From Luteirhabdus salina (lineage in GTDB: Bacteria > Bacteroidota > Bacteroidia > Flavobacteriales > Flavobacteriaceae), in the NCBI GenBank assembly GCA_025384855.1, contig JALAHT010000004.1:189846-253845 (forward strand): a DNA stretch of 64,000 bases. Reading direction: 5' to 3'. Shown here piece after piece: positions 16,190-23,655 of the stretch; position 1 is the first letter of the stretch, and every line of letters starts with the position of its first letter. Below the pieces are notes generated by a model that was not told the DNA's origin, did no database searches, and saw nothing but the letters and a program-made list of their open reading frames with translations. Position numbers and translations under genes: made by a program.

Positions 16190-16831
16190 GTGTTACAAGA
16201 ACTAACAGAACATTATGGTGCTTTTTTTGAGGATGCATTGCTTCAGGAAATCAATCAAGTAGGGGTTTTTAAAGAGGTGCCCGAAGGCTATACGCTGATT
16301 AATATCGGTCAGTATGTGAATTCCATGCCTTTATTGATTTCGGGTGCTATAAAGGTGCTACGTGAGGATAACGATGGAAATGAACTGTTGCTTTACTTCT
16401 TGGAACGGGGCGATACCTGTGCGATGACGATGACCTGCTGTTTGGGACAAACCAAAAGTGAAATCAGGGCTGTAGCCGAAACCGACGCAAAACTGATTAT
16501 GATTCCGATTCAGAAAATGGAGGAATGGACCGGAAAATATAAAAGCTGGCGGAATTTTGTATTTCAAAGCTATCATAACCGCTTGCACGAAATGCTAGAA
16601 ACTATCGATAATATTGCTTTTCTGAATATGGACGAGCGTATTATGAAGTATTTGAAGGACAAGGCAAAAATTGAACAGGGCAATACCATTGCAACCACCC
16701 ATCAGCAAATTGCATACGATCTGCACACCTCGAGAGTGGTGGTATCCCGCCTGTTGAAGAAATTGGAAACCATGGGCAAAATCGAATTGCACCGAAACAG
16801 TATAAAAGTCATTTCCCCAGAAACAATGTAA
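16190..16831 (+). CDS. Crp/Fnr-family transcription regulator, candidate activator of the GTAAC-N4-GTTAC regulon
   Basis: 213 residues, GTG start. The N-terminal cyclic-nucleotide-binding-like fold (about 20-120) lacks the Fnr N-terminal cysteine cluster and an obvious cAMP pocket but has three close cysteines, C77, C83 and C84 (DTCAMTMTCCLGQ), which could sense sulfane sulfur or oxidants. The C-terminal winged helix (about 150-210) has recognition helix TSRVVVSRLLKKLE. Where Fnr and Crp carry a glutamate (ETvSR/ETvGR), this protein has valine; cyanobacterial NtcA, which binds GTA-N8-TAC, has the similar RVTVTR. GTAAC-N4-GTTAC contains GTA-N8-TAC. The gene is bracketed by two copies of that palindrome, at 16121 and 16828. 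Regulatory role inferred, not shown. Confidence 0.88.
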   Translation: MLQELTEHYGAFFEDALLQEINQVGVFKEVPEGYTLINIGQYVNSMPLLISGAIKVLREDNDGNELLLYFLERGDTCAMTMTCCLGQTKSEIRAVAETDAKLIMIPIQKMEEWTGKYKSWRNFVFQSYHNRLHEMLETIDNIAFLNMDERIMKYLKDKAKIEQGNTIATTHQQIAYDLHTSRVVVSRLLKKLETMGKIELHRNSIKVISPETM

Positions 16832-16871
16832 CGAATGTTACTGCGGTGAAGCATAGTTCAAACTAGCTTTG
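16828..16871 (+). promoter_or_regulatory. Operator-promoter D of the TauE-type exporter
   Basis: GTAAC-gaat-GTTAC at 16828-16841, overlapping the TAA stop of the Crp/Fnr gene, and a perfect box TAgcTTTG at 16864-16871, spacing 36.5. It predicts transcription from about 16876, so the exporter must start at the ATG at 16887, not at an upstream in-frame TTG at 16869. Confidence 0.85.
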
Positions 16872-16886
16872 CCTGAAACCTATCGA

Positions 16887-17687
16887 ATGGAAGTATATCA
16901 AGTATTAGGATATGTTGGAGCGTTGCTTATAGGCATTGTCCTTGGGCTCATCGGTGGAGGTGGCTCCATCTTGACCGTTCCTGTCTTGGTCTACCTGATG
17001 TATATAAACCCTGTTACCGCTACGGCCTATTCACTATTTGTGGTCGGAATTTCCGCGTTGGTCGGCGCCCTTCGAAACATGCAAAAAGGCTTGGTAGATT
17101 ATAAAACGGCCATCGTTTTTTCCATTCCTGCCTTTATCGCTGTCTATCTTACCAGACGCTTTTTGGTTCCTGCCATTCCTGAGAAATTGTTTACGGTGAA
17201 TGGTTTTGTCTTTACCAAAGACATCGGAATTATGGTATTCTTCGCCATCATAATGCTGGTGGCTTCCTATTCGATGATCAAAACAAGAAAAGAAAAACCG
17301 ACGCCGGCTTCAAAAAAGAAGTTTAATTATCCCTTGATCATTGTTGAAGGTGTGGTAGTGGGTGTACTCACGGGAATCGTTGGGGCAGGTGGAGGCTTTT
17401 TGATTATTCCTGCCTTGGTATTGCTGGCAGGCTTACCGATGAAACGGGCGGTGGCTACTTCACTATTAATCATTGCGGTGAAATCGCTCATCGGATTTTT
17501 AGGCGATGTGGAAACCATGGAAATCGATTGGCCCTTTCTTTTGATATTTTCAGCTATTTCTGTACTTGGAATCTTTGTAGGAGTTTGGTTGAATAAATTC
17601 ATCAACGGGAAAAGGCTAAAAAAAGGCTTTGGCTGGTTCGTCCTGATCATGGGCATCTATATTATCATTACAGAAATATTCAAATAA
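16887..17687 (+). CDS. TauE/SafE-family sulfur-anion exporter
   Basis: 266 residues starting MEVYQVLGYVGALLIG, about eight membrane helices in two halves. Each half begins with a glycine-rich motif (GLIGGGGSILTVP and GIVGAGGGFLIIP) typical of the family. Members export sulfite, thiosulfate or organosulfonates. TauE also belongs to the staphylococcal cst set with CstB and SQR. Here it would remove sulfite or thiosulfate made by the CstB-like proteins. The start is fixed by operator-promoter D. Confidence 0.88.
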   Translation: MEVYQVLGYVGALLIGIVLGLIGGGGSILTVPVLVYLMYINPVTATAYSLFVVGISALVGALRNMQKGLVDYKTAIVFSIPAFIAVYLTRRFLVPAIPEKLFTVNGFVFTKDIGIMVFFAIIMLVASYSMIKTRKEKPTPASKKKFNYPLIIVEGVVVGVLTGIVGAGGGFLIIPALVLLAGLPMKRAVATSLLIIAVKSLIGFLGDVETMEIDWPFLLIFSAISVLGIFVGVWLNKFINGKRLKKGFGWFVLIMGIYIIITEIFK

Positions 17688-17695
17688 GATACTTT

Positions 17696-17739
17696 GTAAC
17701 CTATGTTACCGATTATTAGGGGGTTACACCATATCTTTA
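17696..17739 (+). promoter_or_regulatory. Operator-promoter E of the second CstB-like gene
   Basis: GTAAC-ctat-GTTAC at 17696-17709, starting 9 bases after the exporter's last base, and box TAtcTTTa at 17732-17739; spacing 36.5. The ATG follows 26 bases after the box. Confidence 0.85.
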
Positions 17740-17764
17740 ACTTCATTTACTAAACAGTACGATT

Positions 17765-19189
17765 ATGAAAATTGAACAGATTTATACCGGATGCATGGCA
17801 CATGCCGCTTATTATTTGGAAAGCAAGGGCGAAGCTGCCATTTTTGACCCACTTCGTGAAGTACAGCCCTATCTTGACAGAGCTGCGAAAGATAACGCCA
17901 CCATCAAGTATGTTTTTGAAACGCATTTTCATGCCGATTTTGTGAGTGGCCACTTAGACCTTCAGAAGAAATCGGGCGCCGATATCGTTTTTGGTCCGAC
18001 AGCCAAGCCAGGATACGATGCAATTGTAGCCGAGGACGGACAGGTTTTTGAGGTGGGCGACTATAAAGTGAAGGTGCTTCATACGCCTGGTCATACCATG
18101 GAGAGCACTACCTATCTTCTCATCGACGAAAACGGAAAAGAACACGGTATCATTACGGGCGATACCCTATTTATTGGCGACGTGGGCCGACCAGATCTTG
18201 CGCAGCATGTTGTTTCTGAATTGACCGAAGAGAAGCTAGCAGCCCATTTGTATGATTCCCTTCGGAATAAGATCATGCCATTACCAGACCATCTTATCGT
18301 ATATCCCAACCACGGAGCCGGATCTGCCTGTGGAAAAATGATGAGCAAGGAAACAACCGATACCTTGGGCCATCAAAAGGAAACCAATTATGCGCTTCGA
18401 GCCGATATGACGAAAGAGGAATTCATCAAGGAATTGCTTACCGGTTTGATGCCGCCTCCAGGCTATTTTCCTCAAAATGTACTGATGAATATTAAAGGCT
18501 ACGACAGCTTCGATGAGGTGCGGGAAAAAGCAGAAAAACCACTTTCACCTGAAGCTTTTGAAGCCGCTGCGAACGAAACGGAAGCCATTGTGTTGGATGT
18601 CCGCACCGAAAAGGAATACGTAAAAGGCCATATTCCACGCTCCATTTTTATCGGACTAAACGGAAATTTTGCGCCTTGGGTGGGCGCATTGATCGTCGAT
18701 ACCAAACAACCGATTTTGTTGGTGGCCGAGGAAGGGAAGGAAGAAGAAGCCATCACCCGTTTGGCGCGTGTTGGATTCGATAGTGTATTGGGGTATCTAA
18801 AAGGTGGCTTCGATGCCTGGAAGAAAGCAGCCAAGGAATACGATAACATCACTTCTATTTCAGCAAAACAGTTTGAAACCGCTATTCTTGAAGATGCAAG
18901 CCTAAAAAATAAGGTCTTCGATGTTCGAAAGCAGAGTGAATATACTTCAGAGCATATTGTAGATGCCACAAATACGCCATTAGACAATATCAATGATCAT
19001 TTGGCGAAGTACCCAAGCGATGATATCTTCTATGTACATTGTGCCGGAGGCTATCGTAGCGTGATTGCTGCCTCCATTTTGAAAAGCCGCGGGATTCATA
19101 ATCTGATCGATGTGGGTGGCGGATTTAAAGCCATTAAGGAAACCGACATTCCTGTAACCGATTACGTGTGTCCTACGACCATGTTATAG
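17765..19189 (+). CDS. CstB-like persulfide dioxygenase-rhodanese fusion, copy 2
   Basis: 474 residues with the same order as copy 1: metallo-beta-lactamase domain (H54-F-H56-A-D58, TPGHTMES, TGDTLFIGDVGRPDL), a cysteine-free rhodanese (VLDVRTEKEYVKGHI, about 275-360) and a catalytic rhodanese with CAGGYRS (C426). C189 (GSACGKMM) is conserved with C188 of copy 1. The two copies have diverged in the first rhodanese and at the C-terminus (here extended to DYVCPTTML), so they may prefer different persulfides. Transcribed alone: operator E in front and a terminator behind. Confidence 0.88.
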   Translation: MKIEQIYTGCMAHAAYYLESKGEAAIFDPLREVQPYLDRAAKDNATIKYVFETHFHADFVSGHLDLQKKSGADIVFGPTAKPGYDAIVAEDGQVFEVGDYKVKVLHTPGHTMESTTYLLIDENGKEHGIITGDTLFIGDVGRPDLAQHVVSELTEEKLAAHLYDSLRNKIMPLPDHLIVYPNHGAGSACGKMMSKETTDTLGHQKETNYALRADMTKEEFIKELLTGLMPPPGYFPQNVLMNIKGYDSFDEVREKAEKPLSPEAFEAAANETEAIVLDVRTEKEYVKGHIPRSIFIGLNGNFAPWVGALIVDTKQPILLVAEEGKEEEAITRLARVGFDSVLGYLKGGFDAWKKAAKEYDNITSISAKQFETAILEDASLKNKVFDVRKQSEYTSEHIVDATNTPLDNINDHLAKYPSDDIFYVHCAGGYRSVIAASILKSRGIHNLIDVGGGFKAIKETDIPVTDYVCPTTML

Positions 19190-19213
19190 GAAAGAAGGAT
19201 ACGAAATAGTACG

Positions 19214-19245
19214 AAAGCGATATCGAAAGGTGTCGCTTTTTTATT
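19214..19245 (+). terminator. Intrinsic terminator after the second CstB-like gene
   Basis: Stem AAAGCGATATC / GGTGTCGCTTT (19214-19239) closing a GAAA tetraloop, with two G-T pairs, followed by a T-rich tract. It isolates this gene from the sulfide:quinone oxidoreductase, which has its own promoter. Confidence 0.8.
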
Positions 19246-19320
19246 TTTTGAAGTAATTCGAATAAAATAAGTGAATTCTTTAATTTTTAAAGCTTTAAAA
19301 TGGATATTTATCAATATAGT

Positions 19321-19364
19321 GTAACAAATGTTACAGATTTGATGGCATTGAACGATTACTTTTA
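19321..19364 (+). promoter_or_regulatory. Operator-promoter F of the sulfide:quinone oxidoreductase
   Basis: GTAAC-aaat-GTTAC at 19321-19334 and box TActTTTa at 19357-19364; spacing 36.5. The ATG follows 22 bases after the box. The preceding ~75 bases are AT-rich with no further feature I can name. Confidence 0.85.
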
Positions 19365-19385
19365 AAGAAATTAAAGTGAAACATC

Positions 19386-20648
19386 ATGGAACAGCATTTT
19401 GAAATTTTGATTATTGGAGGTGGAACGGCGGGTATTATGACTGCTGCTCAGTTGTTGAAGAAAGACAAATCCCTTTCCATAGGTATCATCGAACCAGCAC
19501 AAACGCATTATTATCAACCGGCTTGGACCTTAGTCGGTGCCGGAACGTATGATTATGAAAAAACAGCCAAACCAATGGCCGAAGTAATGCCCGATGGGGT
19601 GGAGTGGATACGCGATTATGCCACGGGTTTCGATCCCGAAAAAAATGTTGTGACAACCAAGTCGTCAGGTGCTTTTCAATACGATTTTTTAGTGGTAGCG
19701 CCTGGCTTGGTAATGGAACCGTCCATGATTGAAGGCTTACCGGAAGCACTCGAAAAAGGCGTTGCCTGCAGCAACTATATCGATCCGGAAAAGACGTGGG
19801 ATATAATCAAGAATTTTAAGGGTGGAAATGCTGTTTTTACCCAACCTACAACCCCCATTAAATGTGGAGGCGCGCCGCAGAAGATAGCCTATTTAGCAGC
19901 CGATTATTTTAGAAAGCATGGTTTGGAAGAGAAGACCAATGTGATATTTGCAACGCCCGGAAGCGTTATTTTTGGGGTGAAGCCTATTCGTGAAACCTTG
20001 ATGAAGGTCATCGATCGCTATCATATTCACTTTAAACCTTTTTATGCTCCTTTCAAGATTGATGTTGATGAAAAGATCGTTCACTTCAACCATACTGCGC
20101 CAGAAGAAAACCGCTGTATTATCAATGAAGGCAATGAACTGGGTGAACGTATGTTGGGCGAAACCGATATTCAGGTGCCTTTCGATATGCTTCACTTGGC
20201 GCCACCACAAGCAGCACCAAAATTTATTCGCGATTCTTCACTGGTAAATGATACCGGTTGGTTAGACGTGGACCATCATTCCCTTCAACATAAAATACAT
20301 GCCAACATCTTCGGATTGGGAGACGTTGCAGCGTTGCCAACAGCTAAGACAGGAGCTGCTGTTCGAAAGCAGGTTCCGGTGGTAGTGGAAAATATACTGT
20401 TGTTGAAAGCCCATAAGGAAGCGACCAATCATTCATACAATGGATATTCCTCCTGTCCGTTGGTCACGGGCTACGGAAAAATGGTCTTGGCCGAATTCGA
20501 TTATCAGAGCAATTTCACACCCGATCCAAAATTGAAGCGAATGTTAGTATTTAATAGCGACAAGGAGCATTGGCGTCTTTGGATGATGAAAAAACATTTA
20601 TTGCCGTATCTTTATTGGAATAAAATGCTGAAAGGCAAACAAGTATAA
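19386..20648 (+). CDS. sqr: Sulfide:quinone oxidoreductase, type II (mitochondrial-like)
   Basis: 420 residues, FAD-dependent, membrane-associated. The dinucleotide fold is ILIIGGGTAGIMTA; HYYQPAWTLVGAG follows as in SQRDL-type enzymes. C160 (TPIKCGGAPQK) and C357 (GYSSCPLVTGYGK) are the expected redox pair, and C128 is a third cysteine. A second FAD-contact region is FGLGDVAALPTAKTG. It oxidises sulfide to a persulfide and passes electrons to menaquinone; the CstB-like proteins would consume the persulfide. Followed after 15 bases by a DUF2892 gene. Confidence 0.92.
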   Translation: MEQHFEILIIGGGTAGIMTAAQLLKKDKSLSIGIIEPAQTHYYQPAWTLVGAGTYDYEKTAKPMAEVMPDGVEWIRDYATGFDPEKNVVTTKSSGAFQYDFLVVAPGLVMEPSMIEGLPEALEKGVACSNYIDPEKTWDIIKNFKGGNAVFTQPTTPIKCGGAPQKIAYLAADYFRKHGLEEKTNVIFATPGSVIFGVKPIRETLMKVIDRYHIHFKPFYAPFKIDVDEKIVHFNHTAPEENRCIINEGNELGERMLGETDIQVPFDMLHLAPPQAAPKFIRDSSLVNDTGWLDVDHHSLQHKIHANIFGLGDVAALPTAKTGAAVRKQVPVVVENILLLKAHKEATNHSYNGYSSCPLVTGYGKMVLAEFDYQSNFTPDPKLKRMLVFNSDKEHWRLWMMKKHLLPYLYWNKMLKGKQV

Positions 20649-20663
20649 TCAAATATATTTATT

Positions 20664-20870
20664 ATGAAGAAAAATATGGGCGCTACCGATCGTACGATTC
20701 GAATCTTGCTAGCGATCGTTATCGGACTCCTGTTTTGGCAGGATGTTATAACAGGAACGTTGGGCTATATTCTTTTGGCCTTGGCAGGGATTTTTGTACT
20801 GACCAGCTTTATTAGTTTTTGTCCGCTGTATCCCGTTTTGGGAATCAATACTTGTTCCAGGAAAACATAA
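20664..20870 (+). CDS. DUF2892 membrane protein
   Basis: 68 residues with two hydrophobic helices and the family start MKKNMGATDRTIRI. The second helix ends FCPLYPVLGINTC, with two cysteines at the membrane surface. DUF2892 is the membrane part of YgaP-type rhodaneses, so a link with sulfane sulfur is plausible. It shares a transcript with SQR. A second DUF2892 protein lies at 40418-40621 in another operon with the same operator. Confidence 0.88.
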   Translation: MKKNMGATDRTIRILLAIVIGLLFWQDVITGTLGYILLALAGIFVLTSFISFCPLYPVLGINTCSRKT

Positions 20871-20886
20871 TCACTAATACACATCT

Positions 20887-20907
20887 AAGGCCTTCGGGCC
20901 TTTTTTT
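20887..20907. terminator. Terminator between the SQR operon and the convergent LytTR gene
   Basis: Stem AAGGCC/GGCCTT with a TTCG tetraloop (20887-20902) and a seven-T run at 20901-20907. The T run overlaps the stop codon of the opposite-strand regulator. It clearly serves the plus strand; use on the minus strand is less likely. Confidence 0.85.
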
Positions 20908-21589
20908 ATGATAAATGGGAAAGTAGCGCGACTTTATGTTTAGGTGAAAGTGGTACGCCTTCATCGCCTATCATAACTTCCTTCTTTTTTATTTCGCGAA
21001 TCTTTTGAACATTCACCACATACGAGCGGTGTGTTTTGAAGAAAAGGTCTGGTTGTAATTTTTCGGTTACCGACTTCAGGGTATGCGGCACCAAATATTG
21101 GTCGGTTTCGGTAATGACATAGCAATAATTATCGAAAGCTTTCAGATACAAGATGTGCGATTGGTTGATATTATGGGTTCTCCCTTCCGTTTTCACTAGT
21201 AAAAACGCCTCCTCCTCTGGTTTAAATTGATGCCAAGCGACTTCAATACTACTTCGCAAGCCCGCTTCGGTGAACGGTTTTACGATATATCCCAAAGGTG
21301 ACGTTTCTTTTACGCGCTGCACCGTATCTGGGTCGGTTTGGGAAGTTAGATATAAATAGGGAACGTTCTTCGTCTTTAGTTGATGGGCCAAGTCGATACC
21401 ATCTTTTCCAGCCCCTAAATTGATGTCTAATAATACTAGATCAGGGCTGAAGCGTTCGATACCTTTTACGGCATCCTCATACTCATCACTATCGCCTACC
21501 ACCTTAAAACCTTGTTTTAATAGCGCAGTTTCAATGGTTGCGGTAATCAACGGTTCATCTTCTACGATATAGATCTTTAGGGGTTTCAT
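20906..21589 (-). CDS. LytTR-family response regulator
   Basis: 227 residues: receiver domain (about 1-120) with acidic pair E10-D11, phosphoacceptor aspartate in LVLLDINLG and lysine in YIVKPFTE, then a LytTR DNA-binding domain with ILYLKAFDNYCYVIT and FFKTHRSYVVN. It binds promoter DNA as a dimer when phosphorylated. Its start overlaps the stop of the kinase gene upstream (ATGA), so the two form a two-component pair. Target genes are unknown; the flanking fibre gene is a candidate by position only. Confidence 0.92.
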   Translation of the reverse strand: MKPLKIYIVEDEPLITATIETALLKQGFKVVGDSDEYEDAVKGIERFSPDLVLLDINLGAGKDGIDLAHQLKTKNVPYLYLTSQTDPDTVQRVKETSPLGYIVKPFTEAGLRSSIEVAWHQFKPEEEAFLLVKTEGRTHNINQSHILYLKAFDNYCYVITETDQYLVPHTLKSVTEKLQPDLFFKTHRSYVVNVQKIREIKKKEVMIGDEGVPLSPKHKVALLSHLS

Positions 21590-23541
21590 AGTTCGGTAAA
21601 GCGGTGAATGGTAAGTTGTGCAATGGTTCCTTGTGGTGAATTGGATTGATACTCCAATTTTCCACGAAGTTTTTTGGAAAGTGCTTTTATCAATCGAATG
21701 CCAAAGCTGTTTCCTTCAATGGTTTCTGGCATTCCTGTTCCAGTATCGATCACCTTCAACAGTAGGAGCGATTCATTTTCTTTGGTTAGGTAAATATGTA
21801 GCTTTTTTTCTGTTGAATTTGGGGTGAACGCGTGTTTGATGACGTTGGTAATCAGTTCATTTAAAATCAATCCCAGAGGCGTGATGGTTTCAATATCCAA
21901 CACAAGTGAATCCACATCTAAGATATATTCAATTTCGTTTCCTTCGGCTTGGTGACTTTCAAAAATATCCCGCGTTAGGTCGCTGAAGTATTCTTCGGTA
22001 TTAATCCCCACTAATTGATCTTTGTTATACAATTTTTGGTGAATCAAAACCATGGAGCGAACACGGTTTTGCGCTTCCTTCATCGCTAATTGCGCCTCTT
22101 TGTCCTCGATGTTTTCGGATTGAAGGTAAAGCAGGGAAGAAACGATCTGGAAACTATTTTTTACGCGATGATGTGTTTCTTTAAGCAACACGTTCTTTTC
22201 ATCGACGGTAGCTTCCAACAATGCTTTTTGTTTCGCCAATAAGCGATTTTTTTTGTTGTTTTTGTAGAGGAAAAATCCAACAAGTCCAGCCACGAATAGA
22301 CCTATAAGGGAAAGATACAGGTAAATTTTGCGCTGTTGTTCAATTTTTTCAGCTTCGCGTTGTTGTGCTTCTTGTACCTGGTCGAAGTCATACTGCATCT
22401 GCAACTGGGTGCGTTTCTTTACATTTTTTTCGTTGAAGATAGAATCCTTGAAGGTGATGTATTGCTTATGAACCTGCAAGGCTTGTTGGTGTTCGCCCAA
22501 GGCCTCCAAGGCATGAAATAGGCATTCTGATGCTTTTAGTTGGTACTCCAGGTTGTTGTTTTGCACAGCGAATTGAAAAGCAGTTTCGCAGTCTTTTTTA
22601 GCCGTTTCGAAGGCGTCTATCTGATTGTACAATTCACCTCGATGGGTAAGCACATAGGTTAGTCCCGTCATGTTTTTTGATGCATCATACGTTCCATATG
22701 CCAAATCGAAACGCTTTTCGGCTTCACGATAGTTTTGAAGTCCGAGTTGCGCTATCCCAAGGTTAAGGTTGGATATTGCAATAAAACGATCTGGTGCCTG
22801 CCCTTCTAACATTAAATCATGTGCTTCAAGCAACGTTTGCAATGCAATATCATAATCTTCCATTTTTAGATACAAATCGCCTTTGTTCATCAATGTAACA
22901 CCTGCTTCAACCATTCTTCCGAGCGAGCGATACCCTTGTATGGCACGCTCGTAATAAAGGATTGCGGTAGGATATTCTTCAACCTGATTGTAAGCATTGG
23001 CTAAAGAATTCGATAGGATTAAGTTCTCATTTTGATGTCGGAACCTTTCCTCTCCTTCTAATTTCGTGGTATCTATCTTATCGAATACACGTTGGGCATC
23101 AAGCATGGTAGCAATGCCCTGTTGAATGTTTCCCGTTCGGGAATAAATACCGCCCATCATGGCTAGAATGGATCCCTTTAATACAGGGGCTTCTCCTTCT
23201 TTTAAATAGGTGCTCGCTTTTTTCAAGACGTGAAGAGCAGAATCTTGTTGGGAATGATTGAAAAGGTAAATACCCAAATAGCGATGGCTAGATGCTTTTA
23301 CTTTTGAATTATTGCTTTTTTCTGCTAGGGCCAAAGCGCGATCCACCAATTTTTTACTGTGGGAAGACGTACGGTATTGGGTGAAATTCTTTCCCAGATA
23401 ATCCATTTTCTTCTCAAGGGAAGGGAGTTTTTCCACTCCCTGAAGAATGGAGTCGATAGTGGTTTCAGTTGAATCGTTCGACTGGGACCGACAAATGGTG
23501 ATACCCAGAAGAAAGCAGAGGAGCGCGATCGATATTTTCAC
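21586..23541 (-). CDS. TPR-repeat sensor histidine kinase (HisKA_2/HWE type)
   Basis: 651 residues. An export signal (residues 1-20) is followed by about seven tetratricopeptide repeats (40-375) predicted to be periplasmic, one membrane helix (IYLYLSLIGLFVAGLVGFFLY), a coiled coil, and a kinase domain with phospho-histidine in LLKETHHRVKNSFQ and ATPase motifs NELITNVIKHAF and DTGTGMP. This design is common in Bacteroidota and pairs with LytTR regulators, as here. What the TPR part binds cannot be told. Confidence 0.92.
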   Translation of the reverse strand: MKISIALLCFLLGITICRSQSNDSTETTIDSILQGVEKLPSLEKKMDYLGKNFTQYRTSSHSKKLVDRALALAEKSNNSKVKASSHRYLGIYLFNHSQQDSALHVLKKASTYLKEGEAPVLKGSILAMMGGIYSRTGNIQQGIATMLDAQRVFDKIDTTKLEGEERFRHQNENLILSNSLANAYNQVEEYPTAILYYERAIQGYRSLGRMVEAGVTLMNKGDLYLKMEDYDIALQTLLEAHDLMLEGQAPDRFIAISNLNLGIAQLGLQNYREAEKRFDLAYGTYDASKNMTGLTYVLTHRGELYNQIDAFETAKKDCETAFQFAVQNNNLEYQLKASECLFHALEALGEHQQALQVHKQYITFKDSIFNEKNVKKRTQLQMQYDFDQVQEAQQREAEKIEQQRKIYLYLSLIGLFVAGLVGFFLYKNNKKNRLLAKQKALLEATVDEKNVLLKETHHRVKNSFQIVSSLLYLQSENIEDKEAQLAMKEAQNRVRSMVLIHQKLYNKDQLVGINTEEYFSDLTRDIFESHQAEGNEIEYILDVDSLVLDIETITPLGLILNELITNVIKHAFTPNSTEKKLHIYLTKENESLLLLKVIDTGTGMPETIEGNSFGIRLIKALSKKLRGKLEYQSNSPQGTIAQLTIHRFTEL

Positions 23542-23585
23542 AATGTGGTAGTTAGTGCTTTAAATGTATGCAATTTTAATAAAAG

Positions 23586-23615
23586 GGAAAGCTTGCCACC
23601 CCTGACAAGCTTTCC
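23586..23615 (-). terminator. Terminator of the fibre-like gene
   Basis: Perfect 10-bp arms GGAAAGCTTG (23586-23595) and CAAGCTTTCC (23606-23615). Read on the minus strand the stem is followed by CCCTTTTATT. It lies between the fibre gene stop (23656) and the kinase start (23541). Confidence 0.7.
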
Positions 23616-23655
23616 TGAAATTCTCCTTACTTAAAAAAAGAACCTCCTCAACATA

